Shown piece by piece: positions 32,006 to 39,125 of a stretch of DNA of 40,458 nt (positions are counted from its first letter, which is position 1; each line of letters opens with the position of its first letter). The notes under the pieces were generated by a model, which did no database searches, was not told where the DNA came from, and was given only the letters and a program-made list of their open reading frames with translations. The position numbers and the translations under genes were made by a program. Source of the stretch: JBAXQQ01 sp037131695 (lineage in GTDB: Bacteria; Armatimonadota; Hebobacteria; CAIYQO01). Location of the stretch: positions 1 through 40,458 of the forward strand of contig CAZWZF010000045.1 of the NCBI GenBank assembly GCA_964638715.1. The letters run 5' to 3'.

Positions 32006-32024
32006 AATGTCATGTGACATTATA
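32006..32024 (-). promoter_or_regulatory. -10 box and palindromic operator upstream of the GH31 gene
   Basis: On the minus strand TATAAT lies at 32024-32019, without a good -35. It overlaps a perfect 16-bp palindrome, AATGTCATGTGACATT (32006-32021), that covers the expected start site. Lack of a -35 fits a promoter needing an activator, or one that the palindrome-binding protein represses. The sequence differs from the palindrome at 2801-2816. Confidence 0.6.
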
Positions 32025-32092
32025 CAAGATTCTTTATGCATTACCTTTATTAATATGATGGATTTATTAATTTATATAAACTTTTGATAACC

Positions 32093-32241
32093 CAACCACC
32101 CCCTACCCCCTCCTTGGCAAGGAGGGGAGTTATGGTAGTTACTTGATAATATAATGGCTGCTTTAATAATCAAAACCTTCATTTTAAATTCCCCTCCTTG
32201 CCAAGGAGGGGTGGCCGAAGGACGGGGTGGTTTCGCCTACC
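32093..32241. repeat. Facing pair of CCTTGGCAAGG elements
   Basis: Two 21-bp near-palindromes centred on CTCCTTGGCAAGGAG (32107-32127) and its complement form (32191-32211) face each other. Their CCACCCC flanks (32096-32103 and 32224-32230) also pair, so the whole 149 bp forms a compound inverted repeat. The gap 31977-32277 contains nothing else apart from the GH31 promoter. Confidence 0.7.
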
Positions 32242-32277
32242 ACTAAACTATCATGATTATCAATTTTCAATTTTTAA

Positions 32278-33402
32278 TTAAATCTGCTCTCGCATCCAAC
32301 TTAATGCAAATGCCACATCCGGCAATTCCGGCGACACTCCGCAGCTTTGCAATATGCACCCGGTCAAATCGCCTGCTTTTAATCTTGGCAGCACGTATTC
32401 GATATAGTGGTCCTGACTGCGATTTTTGTATCCATCGCCGGCGGCAATATTACCGCTATCAACAAAATACGTTATCTCTTTTCTTGCTTTGTTAAAAATA
32501 CAATCTTCATCCGCTGTTTTTGGCAAGGCAAACTCGCCTATCCCGGCGTGTAGTTGAATCGACTTAAGGGTTGGCAGTTTCAACAGGCTGCCCAGGTTAT
32601 GCCGATAATCGCCGCAGGAATGAATATGAATGCCGCCGAATATCTCGCCAAGTTCCGCATTGTATGGATAGGCAAACTCCATATACATCTCCGGCGACAG
32701 CATAACCAGCGGGGTATCGTCAGCAATGCAGATGCCGATATTCTCGGAAATGCTGGGAAAATTGCGTCCGGGGAAACAGGCGTGTTCCATCTGTGCGATA
32801 TGCTGTTTCATGAAATCAATGGTGAAATCGGTAATCATCCGGCAAAGATGATGAATCGCGGCAGGATTGGTGTAGCAAGCCATCAATATTTCTTCGTGGT
32901 CAACTATCTGCACTGCCACACTGAACGGGCTTTGAATATCCATCGTCCACAATGGCACTTCGGTACCCAATTCACGCTGGGACAAATCGACCCATTCAAA
33001 CAGCCGCTTGATCATGGATGATTCACCGACTTTCTTCGGTTTCAACGACCATACCTGTTCAATATCGGTGATAAATGGCGGAGCATAAGCAGTGCCGTCA
33101 TCAACAAACATCACCTGGCTGCCAAAGGCTTCCGGCACCATGGGGACGCCGCAGAAAGTATTCAAAAACGGCGGCCAATCGTTATCCGTCGCTGCTAATC
33201 CATTTGCCCAAGCCACCGAATGTTCCATCATTTTATCCATATCTGTCAGTACATCCTGGGCAGTATAAGCCGGTAGTGGGTACAGACAGTTAGGCTCAAC
33301 TATCGGCACCATGGCGCCGGGTTGGCGATTATACGCCGCCGCCAAACGCTGGTGAGCCAATTTTATTCGCGATGAATTTGGGTTAAAATTGTATTTATTC
33401 AT
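32278..33402 (-). CDS. UroD-like protein 4 (HSCG motif), coupled to the epimerase
   Basis: This 374-aa UroD-superfamily protein has H261-S-C263-G in IHIHSCGDYRHNL and a late Cys in GCILQSCGVSPELP, a full methyltransferase-type zinc set. ENIGICIADDTPLVMLSPEMYMEFAYPYN is the typical barrel segment. The ATG at 33402 overlaps the stop codon of the epimerase gene by 4 bp (ATGA), so translation is coupled. This is the tightest link between a UroD-like protein and a sugar enzyme in the window. An upstream in-frame start would extend into the epimerase gene and is rejected. Function unknown; similarity to UroD-like protein 2 is the highest among the copies (shared GICI...D layout). Confidence 0.85.
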   Translation of the reverse strand: MNKYNFNPNSSRIKLAHQRLAAAYNRQPGAMVPIVEPNCLYPLPAYTAQDVLTDMDKMMEHSVAWANGLAATDNDWPPFLNTFCGVPMVPEAFGSQVMFVDDGTAYAPPFITDIEQVWSLKPKKVGESSMIKRLFEWVDLSQRELGTEVPLWTMDIQSPFSVAVQIVDHEEILMACYTNPAAIHHLCRMITDFTIDFMKQHIAQMEHACFPGRNFPSISENIGICIADDTPLVMLSPEMYMEFAYPYNAELGEIFGGIHIHSCGDYRHNLGSLLKLPTLKSIQLHAGIGEFALPKTADEDCIFNKARKEITYFVDSGNIAAGDGYKNRSQDHYIEYVLPRLKAGDLTGCILQSCGVSPELPDVAFALSWMREQI

Positions 33403-34661
33403 TCCATCATCTTCCTCATCCGCTCCACACATTCAATCATGGCGCGGCCGGTATGGTATGATACTTTCCAGGGGTTGCCTATTCCCGCGTCCAACGGTTT
33501 TCCATCGCGTGCCAGCAAGGTTCGCCATTCGCCAACCCCGGCAATTATCATGTATTTTGCCACGAAATCCCACAGGTTGCAGAACGCGTCAAGATACCGT
33601 TCATCGCCGAAATGTTGATATCCATCAAGAAAACCGACCAGCGATTCCGCGTTTTGCCAGAACTCTTTCTCCAGCACCAGCGGACCACCGCCGCGAATAC
33701 CGTCGCGATATATGCCGCCAAATTCCCAATCAACCCCCTGGCTTACCCCGTGGTCAAGCAAACGGTGCATTAATGGATAATAAGGCGTCGGGTCGGCTTT
33801 TGCAATTTCCATGGCACGATTCATCAGCCAAACCAACTCCAAATTGTGCCCATAGGATGTGGTTTCCGTTGGCTGCGCCGGCTGTTCACCAAACCGTTCC
33901 GCGTTCCAGGTGCGTTTGATGGCGATGGCGGGTATCGGGTTCCATGCCATGTCAAATTGATTCAATCCGCAGCCGGCATTGATATCAACCATTTTATTGG
34001 CGATTAAATCAACTACTTCACACAACTTTCGCCAATGCAGCGGCTTGCCGGATGCTTCATAAAGGGTGGTGAATGCCTCCATCAGGTGCATGTGGGTATC
34101 TAAACCTTTGCGGTCGCCGCCAGCGAATCCGGGAGTTTCCGGCATCCAGTCGCGCTGCATATTTTCATAATATCCGCCGTGACGGGTATCGGCGCAATTT
34201 AACTGCAATAAATCGAATGTTTTGCTCGCGTATTCCAATCCGCGCGGGTCGCCGGTTCCCAGGGTATATTCAGACAGCGCGTAAATGGCAAAACTTTGCC
34301 CATAGACAATTTTCGCGGTATCCAACGGTGAGCCGTCTTTGTTGACCGTCCAGTACCAACCGCCGAATTCATTATCCCAAAAGTTCTTCAGCATGAACTC
34401 AAAACCATGTTGCGCGCGTTCTTTACAACCGGCAATCTCCGGGAATTTCCGCGAGCATTGCGAGAACCACCATAACAGTCGGCATTGAGTATTTGAATAT
34501 TTTATCGGAGTACCCAACGAAGAACCGTCTTCTGCGAAATTCGTCAAATACCCGCCATCTTCATTATCCAAAGCGCGATCAAACCAGAAAGGAATTATCC
34601 CGGCCGTCAAATGTGACAAAATCGCCTGGTATCGAATAGTAATCTGTTTGCTGGTGCTCAT
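33399..34661 (-). CDS. N-acylglucosamine 2-epimerase family (cellobiose/mannobiose 2-epimerase-like)
   Basis: This 420-aa (alpha/alpha)6-barrel protein of the AGE superfamily inverts C2 of a reducing-end sugar (glucose and mannose configurations, or N-acetylglucosamine and N-acetylmannosamine). Family signatures are DTHMHLMEAFTTLYEASG, TSYGHNLELVWLMNRA, KEFWQNAESLVGFLDGYQ and YHTGRAMIECVERM, with the conserved catalytic histidines in the first, second and last. The length fits cellobiose 2-epimerases. With the mannosidases nearby, epimerisation of mannose-containing disaccharides is a reasonable guess. The ATG at 34661 is preceded by GAAGAAA. It heads a two-gene operon with UroD-like gene 4, behind a strong promoter. 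Confidence 0.88.
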   Translation of the reverse strand: MSTSKQITIRYQAILSHLTAGIIPFWFDRALDNEDGGYLTNFAEDGSSLGTPIKYSNTQCRLLWWFSQCSRKFPEIAGCKERAQHGFEFMLKNFWDNEFGGWYWTVNKDGSPLDTAKIVYGQSFAIYALSEYTLGTGDPRGLEYASKTFDLLQLNCADTRHGGYYENMQRDWMPETPGFAGGDRKGLDTHMHLMEAFTTLYEASGKPLHWRKLCEVVDLIANKMVDINAGCGLNQFDMAWNPIPAIAIKRTWNAERFGEQPAQPTETTSYGHNLELVWLMNRAMEIAKADPTPYYPLMHRLLDHGVSQGVDWEFGGIYRDGIRGGGPLVLEKEFWQNAESLVGFLDGYQHFGDERYLDAFCNLWDFVAKYMIIAGVGEWRTLLARDGKPLDAGIGNPWKVSYHTGRAMIECVERMRKMME

Positions 34662-34710
34662 CAATTTTCTTCTTTTACAGTTAAGTTATAAAATGTACAC
34701 AACTTTGTAA

Positions 34711-34739
34711 ATTGTACAAATCGAAGTATGGAATGTCAA
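34711..34739 (-). promoter_or_regulatory. Sigma70-type promoter of the epimerase-UroD operon
   Basis: On the minus strand TTGACA (34739-34734) and TACAAT (34716-34711) are spaced by exactly 17 bp. Short palindromes TTGTACAA (34712-34719) and TGTACA (34694-34699) flank the start region and might bind a regulator. The leader would be about 43 nt. Confidence 0.7.
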
Positions 34740-34793
34740 TGTAAAATGAAGGTTTTGTTGTTTTTATTTCTATAATGAAAATATTGGCTGTTG

Positions 34794-34968
34794 AGGTAGT
34801 GGAATTGTCCCCAATTCCCGCGACGAACCGAAATGATGATGTAAATCAGCATAATAGCGACAGATTTTTTACGTGGTGTTATGTTTACAAACCTTATTTT
34901 GTCGTTACATTCGATTCATTTTTATTAAAAAGACGCTGTCGCGGGAGCTGGGGACAGCTCCCCTACCT
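34794..34968. mobile_element. MITE-like element, copy 2 (175 bp), inverted relative to copy 1
   Basis: Terminal inverted repeats at 34794-34823 and 34939-34968 match at 25 of 30 positions. The interior aligns with the reverse complement of 28194-28372, including a shared ATAGCGACAGATTTTTT segment. In the left arm the inner palindrome has changed from AGCT to AATT on both sides (GGAATTG-tcc-CCAATTCC), so its pairing is kept. The element ends exactly at the base before the UroD-like stop codon at 34969. Confidence 0.75.
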
Positions 34969-36090
34969 TTACCCCTGTACCTTCAAAGCAGCATTAAACA
35001 TCCGCACCGCTGCACTTGCCGGTACATCTGCCTGCAAATTATGAGCAGCAGCAAAAATGTAACCTCCGCTTTGCTGCGGACGCATGGCGGCTATCAGGTT
35101 TGCCACCGCCGCGTCTATAATTGCTGGGTCGTTGGAAGGCAGTACTTCCTGGGTGTCCAGTCCGCCGTGAAATACTATCCGGTCACCCCAGCTATTTTTC
35201 AACGTTTCCGGCGCCATAAACGCCACTGGCTGGATGGGGTTGAGAATGCCCACACCGATATCCGCCAGGTCGGGGATAATATCAAAAATCGAACCGCAGG
35301 AATGGTGAAGATAGATGGCGTCGGTGAATTGATGGGTATAGGCGATGCGTTCACCCATGTAAGGCTTTACGAACTCGCGGAACATTGCCGGCGACATGAA
35401 TGGCCCGCGCTGGGTGCCAAAGTCATCGCCGCTGGTGGTGATATGGATATATTTGCCTAACTTCTCATAATACGCCGCGATGATTTCTTTTTGAAACGCG
35501 AGTATTTTGCTGAAAAGCAGGTGGATATATTCCGGGTCAAGTGCCAGCATCATCATCAGATAATCATAACTGCACAGCCAGCACGCCATTTCCAGCACAC
35601 CCCACACCGGATGTTCTGCCACTACTACATAAGGCGTTTCTTCGTACCAGTACCGCGCTTCCTCTGCCCAGCGGTCGAAAACACCCGGGTCTTTTATTTG
35701 CGACAAGGTTGGCAGCGTCCATTTAACAATATCATCAATTTCGGTGCCAGCCAGCGGAAACTCAACAATATCGGCATAATTTTCCGAGTAGCGATAGCGC
35801 ATTCCGTATTCATTCACAAATCCATCCGCCGTGGCGACTTCCAACCCGGTAGAGAAACCCACAAACCCGCCCACCCGGCGAAAATCAGCGTTAATAGCTT
35901 TCAACACCCGCGAGTCGCCATGCCGGTAATCATCTGGCCGCGCACCGATAAACCCCAGCACGTCCGCCATGCCAGCCCACAAATCATCACTCAACACAGT
36001 AGCCTGCGGACACCCCGAAAGATCAATCGGACATCGATCCACCGACTGATGCGCCATAGTAGCCGTAAAACGCTCGCGAAATATACTCAT
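34969..36090 (-). CDS. UroD-like protein 5 (HHSCG motif)
   Basis: This 373-aa UroD/MtaA-superfamily protein is the most canonical of the five. It starts RERFTATMAHQSVDRCPIDL, has FGTQRGPFMSPAMFREFVKPYM, then H263-S-C265-G in LHHSCGSIFDIIPDLADIGVGILNPIQ, then FHGGLDTQEVLP and GGYIFAAAHNLQADVPASAAVRMF. The late segment has no Cys, so only His and Cys of the usual zinc set are present. No role in haem synthesis is suggested by the context. The ribosome-binding site is AAAGGTGG. It is followed immediately by MITE-like copy 2 and preceded by a strong hairpin. Confidence 0.85.
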   Translation of the reverse strand: MSIFRERFTATMAHQSVDRCPIDLSGCPQATVLSDDLWAGMADVLGFIGARPDDYRHGDSRVLKAINADFRRVGGFVGFSTGLEVATADGFVNEYGMRYRYSENYADIVEFPLAGTEIDDIVKWTLPTLSQIKDPGVFDRWAEEARYWYEETPYVVVAEHPVWGVLEMACWLCSYDYLMMMLALDPEYIHLLFSKILAFQKEIIAAYYEKLGKYIHITTSGDDFGTQRGPFMSPAMFREFVKPYMGERIAYTHQFTDAIYLHHSCGSIFDIIPDLADIGVGILNPIQPVAFMAPETLKNSWGDRIVFHGGLDTQEVLPSNDPAIIDAAVANLIAAMRPQQSGGYIFAAAHNLQADVPASAAVRMFNAALKVQG

Positions 36091-36129
36091 CGCAATCCAC
36101 CTTTATCATTGGTGTATCTTTAAAAATGC

Positions 36130-36170
36130 TAATTCCATAATCCATTGTACTATAATGAATTATGGAATTA
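36130..36170 (-). terminator. Long hairpin between a prepilin gene and UroD-like gene 5
   Basis: Arms of 17 nt (36130-36146 and 36154-36170) pair with one mismatch across a 7-nt loop. On the minus strand, downstream of the prepilin stop, the stem is followed by GCATTTTT, so it can act as an AT-rich intrinsic terminator. It also lies 40-80 bp upstream of the UroD-like start and might include regulatory sites. Confidence 0.55.
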
Positions 36171-36199
36171 ATCAATTTTGCAATTTTTTTCAGATAATT

Positions 36200-37345
36200 T
36201 TACCAGAGTTTATATTTTTTTTGGCAATAATTTTCAACATAACGGGTATCTTTATCATCCAATGCTACTGTAAAAATCATCAATTCAGCCAGATCTCCAG
36301 TGAAAATATGGCAGCCAGTATTGTAACTGCGATCATTAGCAAATGAGGTTGCGGTACAATTATCAGTAGTTCGCAATGTTATGACAGACATATTATCAGG
36401 AACTGGCGATTTATCGCTGCCGGCAACGCCATTAACCCTGACTTTCCCCTGTAATACTTTGGGAGAAGCATAACTTGAATCAAATAGCCAATGGTTGGTG
36501 TAGCTTGGACCAGCGAATTCATAAAGGGAACTATCGCCTAACAAGCACTGGTCGTAGTAATGAGTAGTACCAGCATCTATCCTGCGTTTTAATACCCATA
36601 CAACCGTTCGAATAGTAGTACATCGAGGAAATGTTACGTAATCTGCATCATAAATGGCGCCACCCCATACCGTATTACGTCCAAACCTAATCACAGGATA
36701 ATAACCTGTTTTATCATAATAAGGGAAGAGAGTACTTGTTGTGTTTGCATTATTATGATTTATAGACTGGTCGTCCCATTTAGACACGTCACCAATTGCT
36801 GATGCTGTAACGCCCTTATCTGCCTGAAGCCATAAATAAGTTTGTAGTTGCCAGGGTATATTGGTTGTTGCTTCAACATGACCATCAAGAAAAGATTCGA
36901 TAGCTTTGCCGCTATGGCGCGTAGTATCAATATCAACACCTTTAAATGCTACATTCGAATTATAGTTCGCATTAATATTTCCATCTGCCGTAAGCATTTC
37001 AAGCATCGGATCATCAACTGATCCTACAGAACTTCCAGCGTTAACACTGCTGTAGACATAACCATTCGGTGTGCTTTTACCTTTTGTTGGACAAATTAAC
37101 ACACCAGGATCGACTTTGATATCGCTCCAGATAGTTGAGGTGCCAGGCAATGTCTCTTCATGATCCTGAACATACATTTGTAGTGATGCCGCGATTTGTC
37201 GCTGGTTATTTGTGCATGTAGTTTGTCGAGCTTTCTCACGCGCCCGGGCAAATACCGGGAACAGAATAGCGGCTAAAATGGCAATTATGGCAATCACGAC
37301 CAACAACTCGATGAGAGTGAATCCATACTGAAATTGATTTTTCAT
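36200..37345 (-). CDS. Prepilin-like protein with C-terminal LamG-like domain
   Basis: This 381-aa protein starts with a type IV/type II prepilin signal: a short leader ending in G8, then FTLIELLVVIAIIAILAAIL, with the conserved Glu5 (E13). The prepilin peptidase would cleave after G8. The globular region has RHSGKAIESFLDGHVE, the H-x9-DG motif of the abundant PVC/Armatimonadota prepilin group. Residues about 170-381 resemble a LamG/concanavalin-like lectin fold, from WLQADKGVTASAIGDVSKWDDQS to GDLAELMIFTVALDDKDTRYVENYCQKKY. The same fold occurs in the exported protein at 37695-39050. An AAAGGAG ribosome-binding site and a promoter are present. Likely surface-located or secretion-linked; a pilus role is not shown. 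Confidence 0.88.
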   Translation of the reverse strand: MKNQFQYGFTLIELLVVIAIIAILAAILFPVFARAREKARQTTCTNNQRQIAASLQMYVQDHEETLPGTSTIWSDIKVDPGVLICPTKGKSTPNGYVYSSVNAGSSVGSVDDPMLEMLTADGNINANYNSNVAFKGVDIDTTRHSGKAIESFLDGHVEATTNIPWQLQTYLWLQADKGVTASAIGDVSKWDDQSINHNNANTTSTLFPYYDKTGYYPVIRFGRNTVWGGAIYDADYVTFPRCTTIRTVVWVLKRRIDAGTTHYYDQCLLGDSSLYEFAGPSYTNHWLFDSSYASPKVLQGKVRVNGVAGSDKSPVPDNMSVITLRTTDNCTATSFANDRSYNTGCHIFTGDLAELMIFTVALDDKDTRYVENYCQKKYKLW

Positions 37346-37402
37346 AATTTCTCCTTTAATTTAATTGAGTTATCAAATTAACCCACGTTAGATGTGACTA
37401 TT

Positions 37403-37431
37403 ATTTTATTATTCAACTTGAGACCTGTCAA
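37403..37431 (-). promoter_or_regulatory. Sigma70-type promoter of the prepilin gene
   Basis: TTGACA (37431-37426) and TAAAAT (37408-37403) on the minus strand are separated by exactly 17 bp, identical in both hexamers to the GH116 promoter. The leader is about 50 nt and ends with AAAGGAG. The rest of the gap 37346-37694 holds a 44-bp repeat and nothing else recognised. Confidence 0.7.
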
Positions 37432-37577
37432 TGGCAAACCATGCTTTTTAGACTAATAACGTATATTTTTATACAGAAGTGTTAAGGGATAGAATTCTCC
37501 GATAACATTCAGTTTGCAACATAATTCGCACGCTGCGAACCATACAGTCTCCTTATTTAAATTGGTATTAAAATCGG

Positions 37578-37622
37578 TGGGACAGACACTCTCATGGCTT
37601 CGCCACTCGGTGTCAGTCCCTG
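37578..37622. repeat. 44-bp imperfect palindrome, copy 2
   Basis: GGGACAGACACT and GGTGTCAGTCCC form the stem. The sequence matches 29602-29645 in inverted orientation, including the GGCTTCGCCACTCGG centre with a few changes. It lies between the LamG-SGNH gene and the downstream prepilin gene. Confidence 0.65.
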
Positions 37623-37694
37623 TGATAAAATCCACTGTATTTAAAATGCATGATAAAGTATATGAAGTATTATAGCACTTTGTTAATGCCGTAT

Positions 37695-39050
37695 CTACTT
37701 CTCCACCTTCAAAAACTCTGCTAACTTCGGCGCCACCATTTCAGCAATTATACCATTGGCTTTAGCTGTTGTATGAACACCATCTGGATATAATTCCCGG
37801 TTTTTGTAACATTCGGCAACTCCTATGTCAGTATTGGTTGATAAATCTACCAATGCGTCGGCATATTCGATGTAATGGTCGCGCATTAATTGATTTAGCG
37901 AAATCCGACGGGTTTCAAAATCACCACCTGCATCGCGGGGGAGCACTGTCATTACTATTACTTTCTTCCATCCGGCTTTGCGGCGTGCCAGGCAGAATTG
38001 TTTGATAGCTTCATTTGCCGCTTCAGGGGTAGCCTTATTAACGACAAGATCATTCGTACCTTCCCAAAATACCAGCACACTGCGGCCAGTAGTTCGTTTC
38101 AGTTGCGGGTCAATTGCAGCTGGGGCTAATTCACCCAATCCCTGGGTGGTGATGCCGCCTTTGCTGATATTATTCCAATGGGTAAGGCCAGGTATTTTTG
38201 CCGCTGTCTGGGCGGTCCAGGTTTTGCCATTTCCGCAATACATACCGGTGGTGATAGAATTGCCGACAAAAGTGACTAAATCGCTTTTTGCATCCGGAAA
38301 CAGCATAGACCATTTTTTTAACAGATAATCATTAACCTGCTCTGTCTGTTTTTCTGTATGAGCGATTTTGTAAATCAGTAATTCTGTTAAGCATCCCTGG
38401 AAATTTGCTGCGGTTGAATATGCAAATAACAGAAAATCCGTAATTTCACTGGGGGCATCTTTTCCCGTTGGTTTTCCAACCTGTATACCATCAACATAAA
38501 AACAGCGTTCTGATCCTTTACGTATAAATGTCAATAAATGCCACTGGCTGTCTTCTATTTCGCTATTGCCATTAGTACTGCCGGTGGCAGTAAATAGTGT
38601 AGGTCGTGCGCCAATTGTCCAGCCTGCCGCGCAAAATTCTGATTTGTTATCTTTGCGAAATGCGATAATGGGGGAATAAGTTGGGGCAGTTTTTACCATT
38701 GCGTATATAGTCATTTCATTCAGGGTCGCAGTAACATCTTTTGCCAGCATTTGCCCGCCTTTTACTGCCATAATCCCAGTATCCTTAATATATAGAGGCC
38801 GACTGCCAGCAGTTTCCTGCAATAAGTCATGTCCCAAACCGCTTTTATCTTTCCATACAGCAACATGGTTCGCTTCAATTTTCAAGGTTTCTGTATCAGC
38901 GGCATCAAACCACCCCATCATATCTTTCTTCAATTCATCGGATAATACTGGCGATTTGCTGGTTTCAGTTTTTGATGATTCATCAGCTATGACCGAAAAC
39001 ATCAACATTGCACTTATCGCAAGTACTAAAAGCTTAACAATGTTTTTCAT
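37695..39050 (-). CDS. Exported LamG-SGNH hydrolase protein
   Basis: This 451-aa protein has a Sec signal peptide (residues 1-22, cleavage after VIA), then a LamG-like lectin domain (about 45-248). That domain runs from GWFDAADTETLKIEANHVAVWKD to CLTELLIYKIAHTEKQTEQVNDYLLKKW. An SGNH hydrolase domain (about 256-447) follows, with nucleophile S265 in VGNSITTG, an EGTNDL block III, and YPDGVHTT carrying the catalytic Asp/His. It is probably a secreted carbohydrate esterase with a glycan-binding module. The LamG module resembles the C-terminal domain of the adjacent prepilin at 36200. It follows another prepilin gene by 75 bp with a hairpin between. Unlike the SGNH protein at 26429, this one is exported. 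Confidence 0.88.
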   Translation of the reverse strand: MKNIVKLLVLAISAMLMFSVIADESSKTETSKSPVLSDELKKDMMGWFDAADTETLKIEANHVAVWKDKSGLGHDLLQETAGSRPLYIKDTGIMAVKGGQMLAKDVTATLNEMTIYAMVKTAPTYSPIIAFRKDNKSEFCAAGWTIGARPTLFTATGSTNGNSEIEDSQWHLLTFIRKGSERCFYVDGIQVGKPTGKDAPSEITDFLLFAYSTAANFQGCLTELLIYKIAHTEKQTEQVNDYLLKKWSMLFPDAKSDLVTFVGNSITTGMYCGNGKTWTAQTAAKIPGLTHWNNISKGGITTQGLGELAPAAIDPQLKRTTGRSVLVFWEGTNDLVVNKATPEAANEAIKQFCLARRKAGWKKVIVMTVLPRDAGGDFETRRISLNQLMRDHYIEYADALVDLSTNTDIGVAECYKNRELYPDGVHTTAKANGIIAEMVAPKLAEFLKVEK

Positions 39051-39071
39051 AATTAAAAGTTTTCCTTATGA

Positions 39072-39099
39072 CAGTGACCGCCAAAATCGGCGGTCACTG
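39072..39099 (-). other. Perfect 11-bp hairpin between prepilin and LamG-SGNH genes
   Basis: CAGTGACCGCC (39072-39082) and GGCGGTCACTG (39089-39099) form a perfect GC-rich stem with a 6-nt loop. No T-run follows on the minus strand; the ribosome-binding site of the next gene comes instead. It may allow partial termination or protect the upstream prepilin mRNA. Confidence 0.55.
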
Positions 39100-39125
39100 C
39101 AATTTGCTAAAAATAATACTTTAGT

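Noticed and set aside
25378..36090. Haem biosynthesis operon (hemE)
   Set aside because: Five divergent UroD-like genes occur among sugar enzymes, several with methyltransferase-type His-x-Cys motifs, and no other haem gene is present.
37453..37635. Small minus-strand gene in the gap upstream of the LamG region
   Set aside because: It overlaps a dispersed 44-bp palindrome, has no ribosome-binding site and no sensible protein features.
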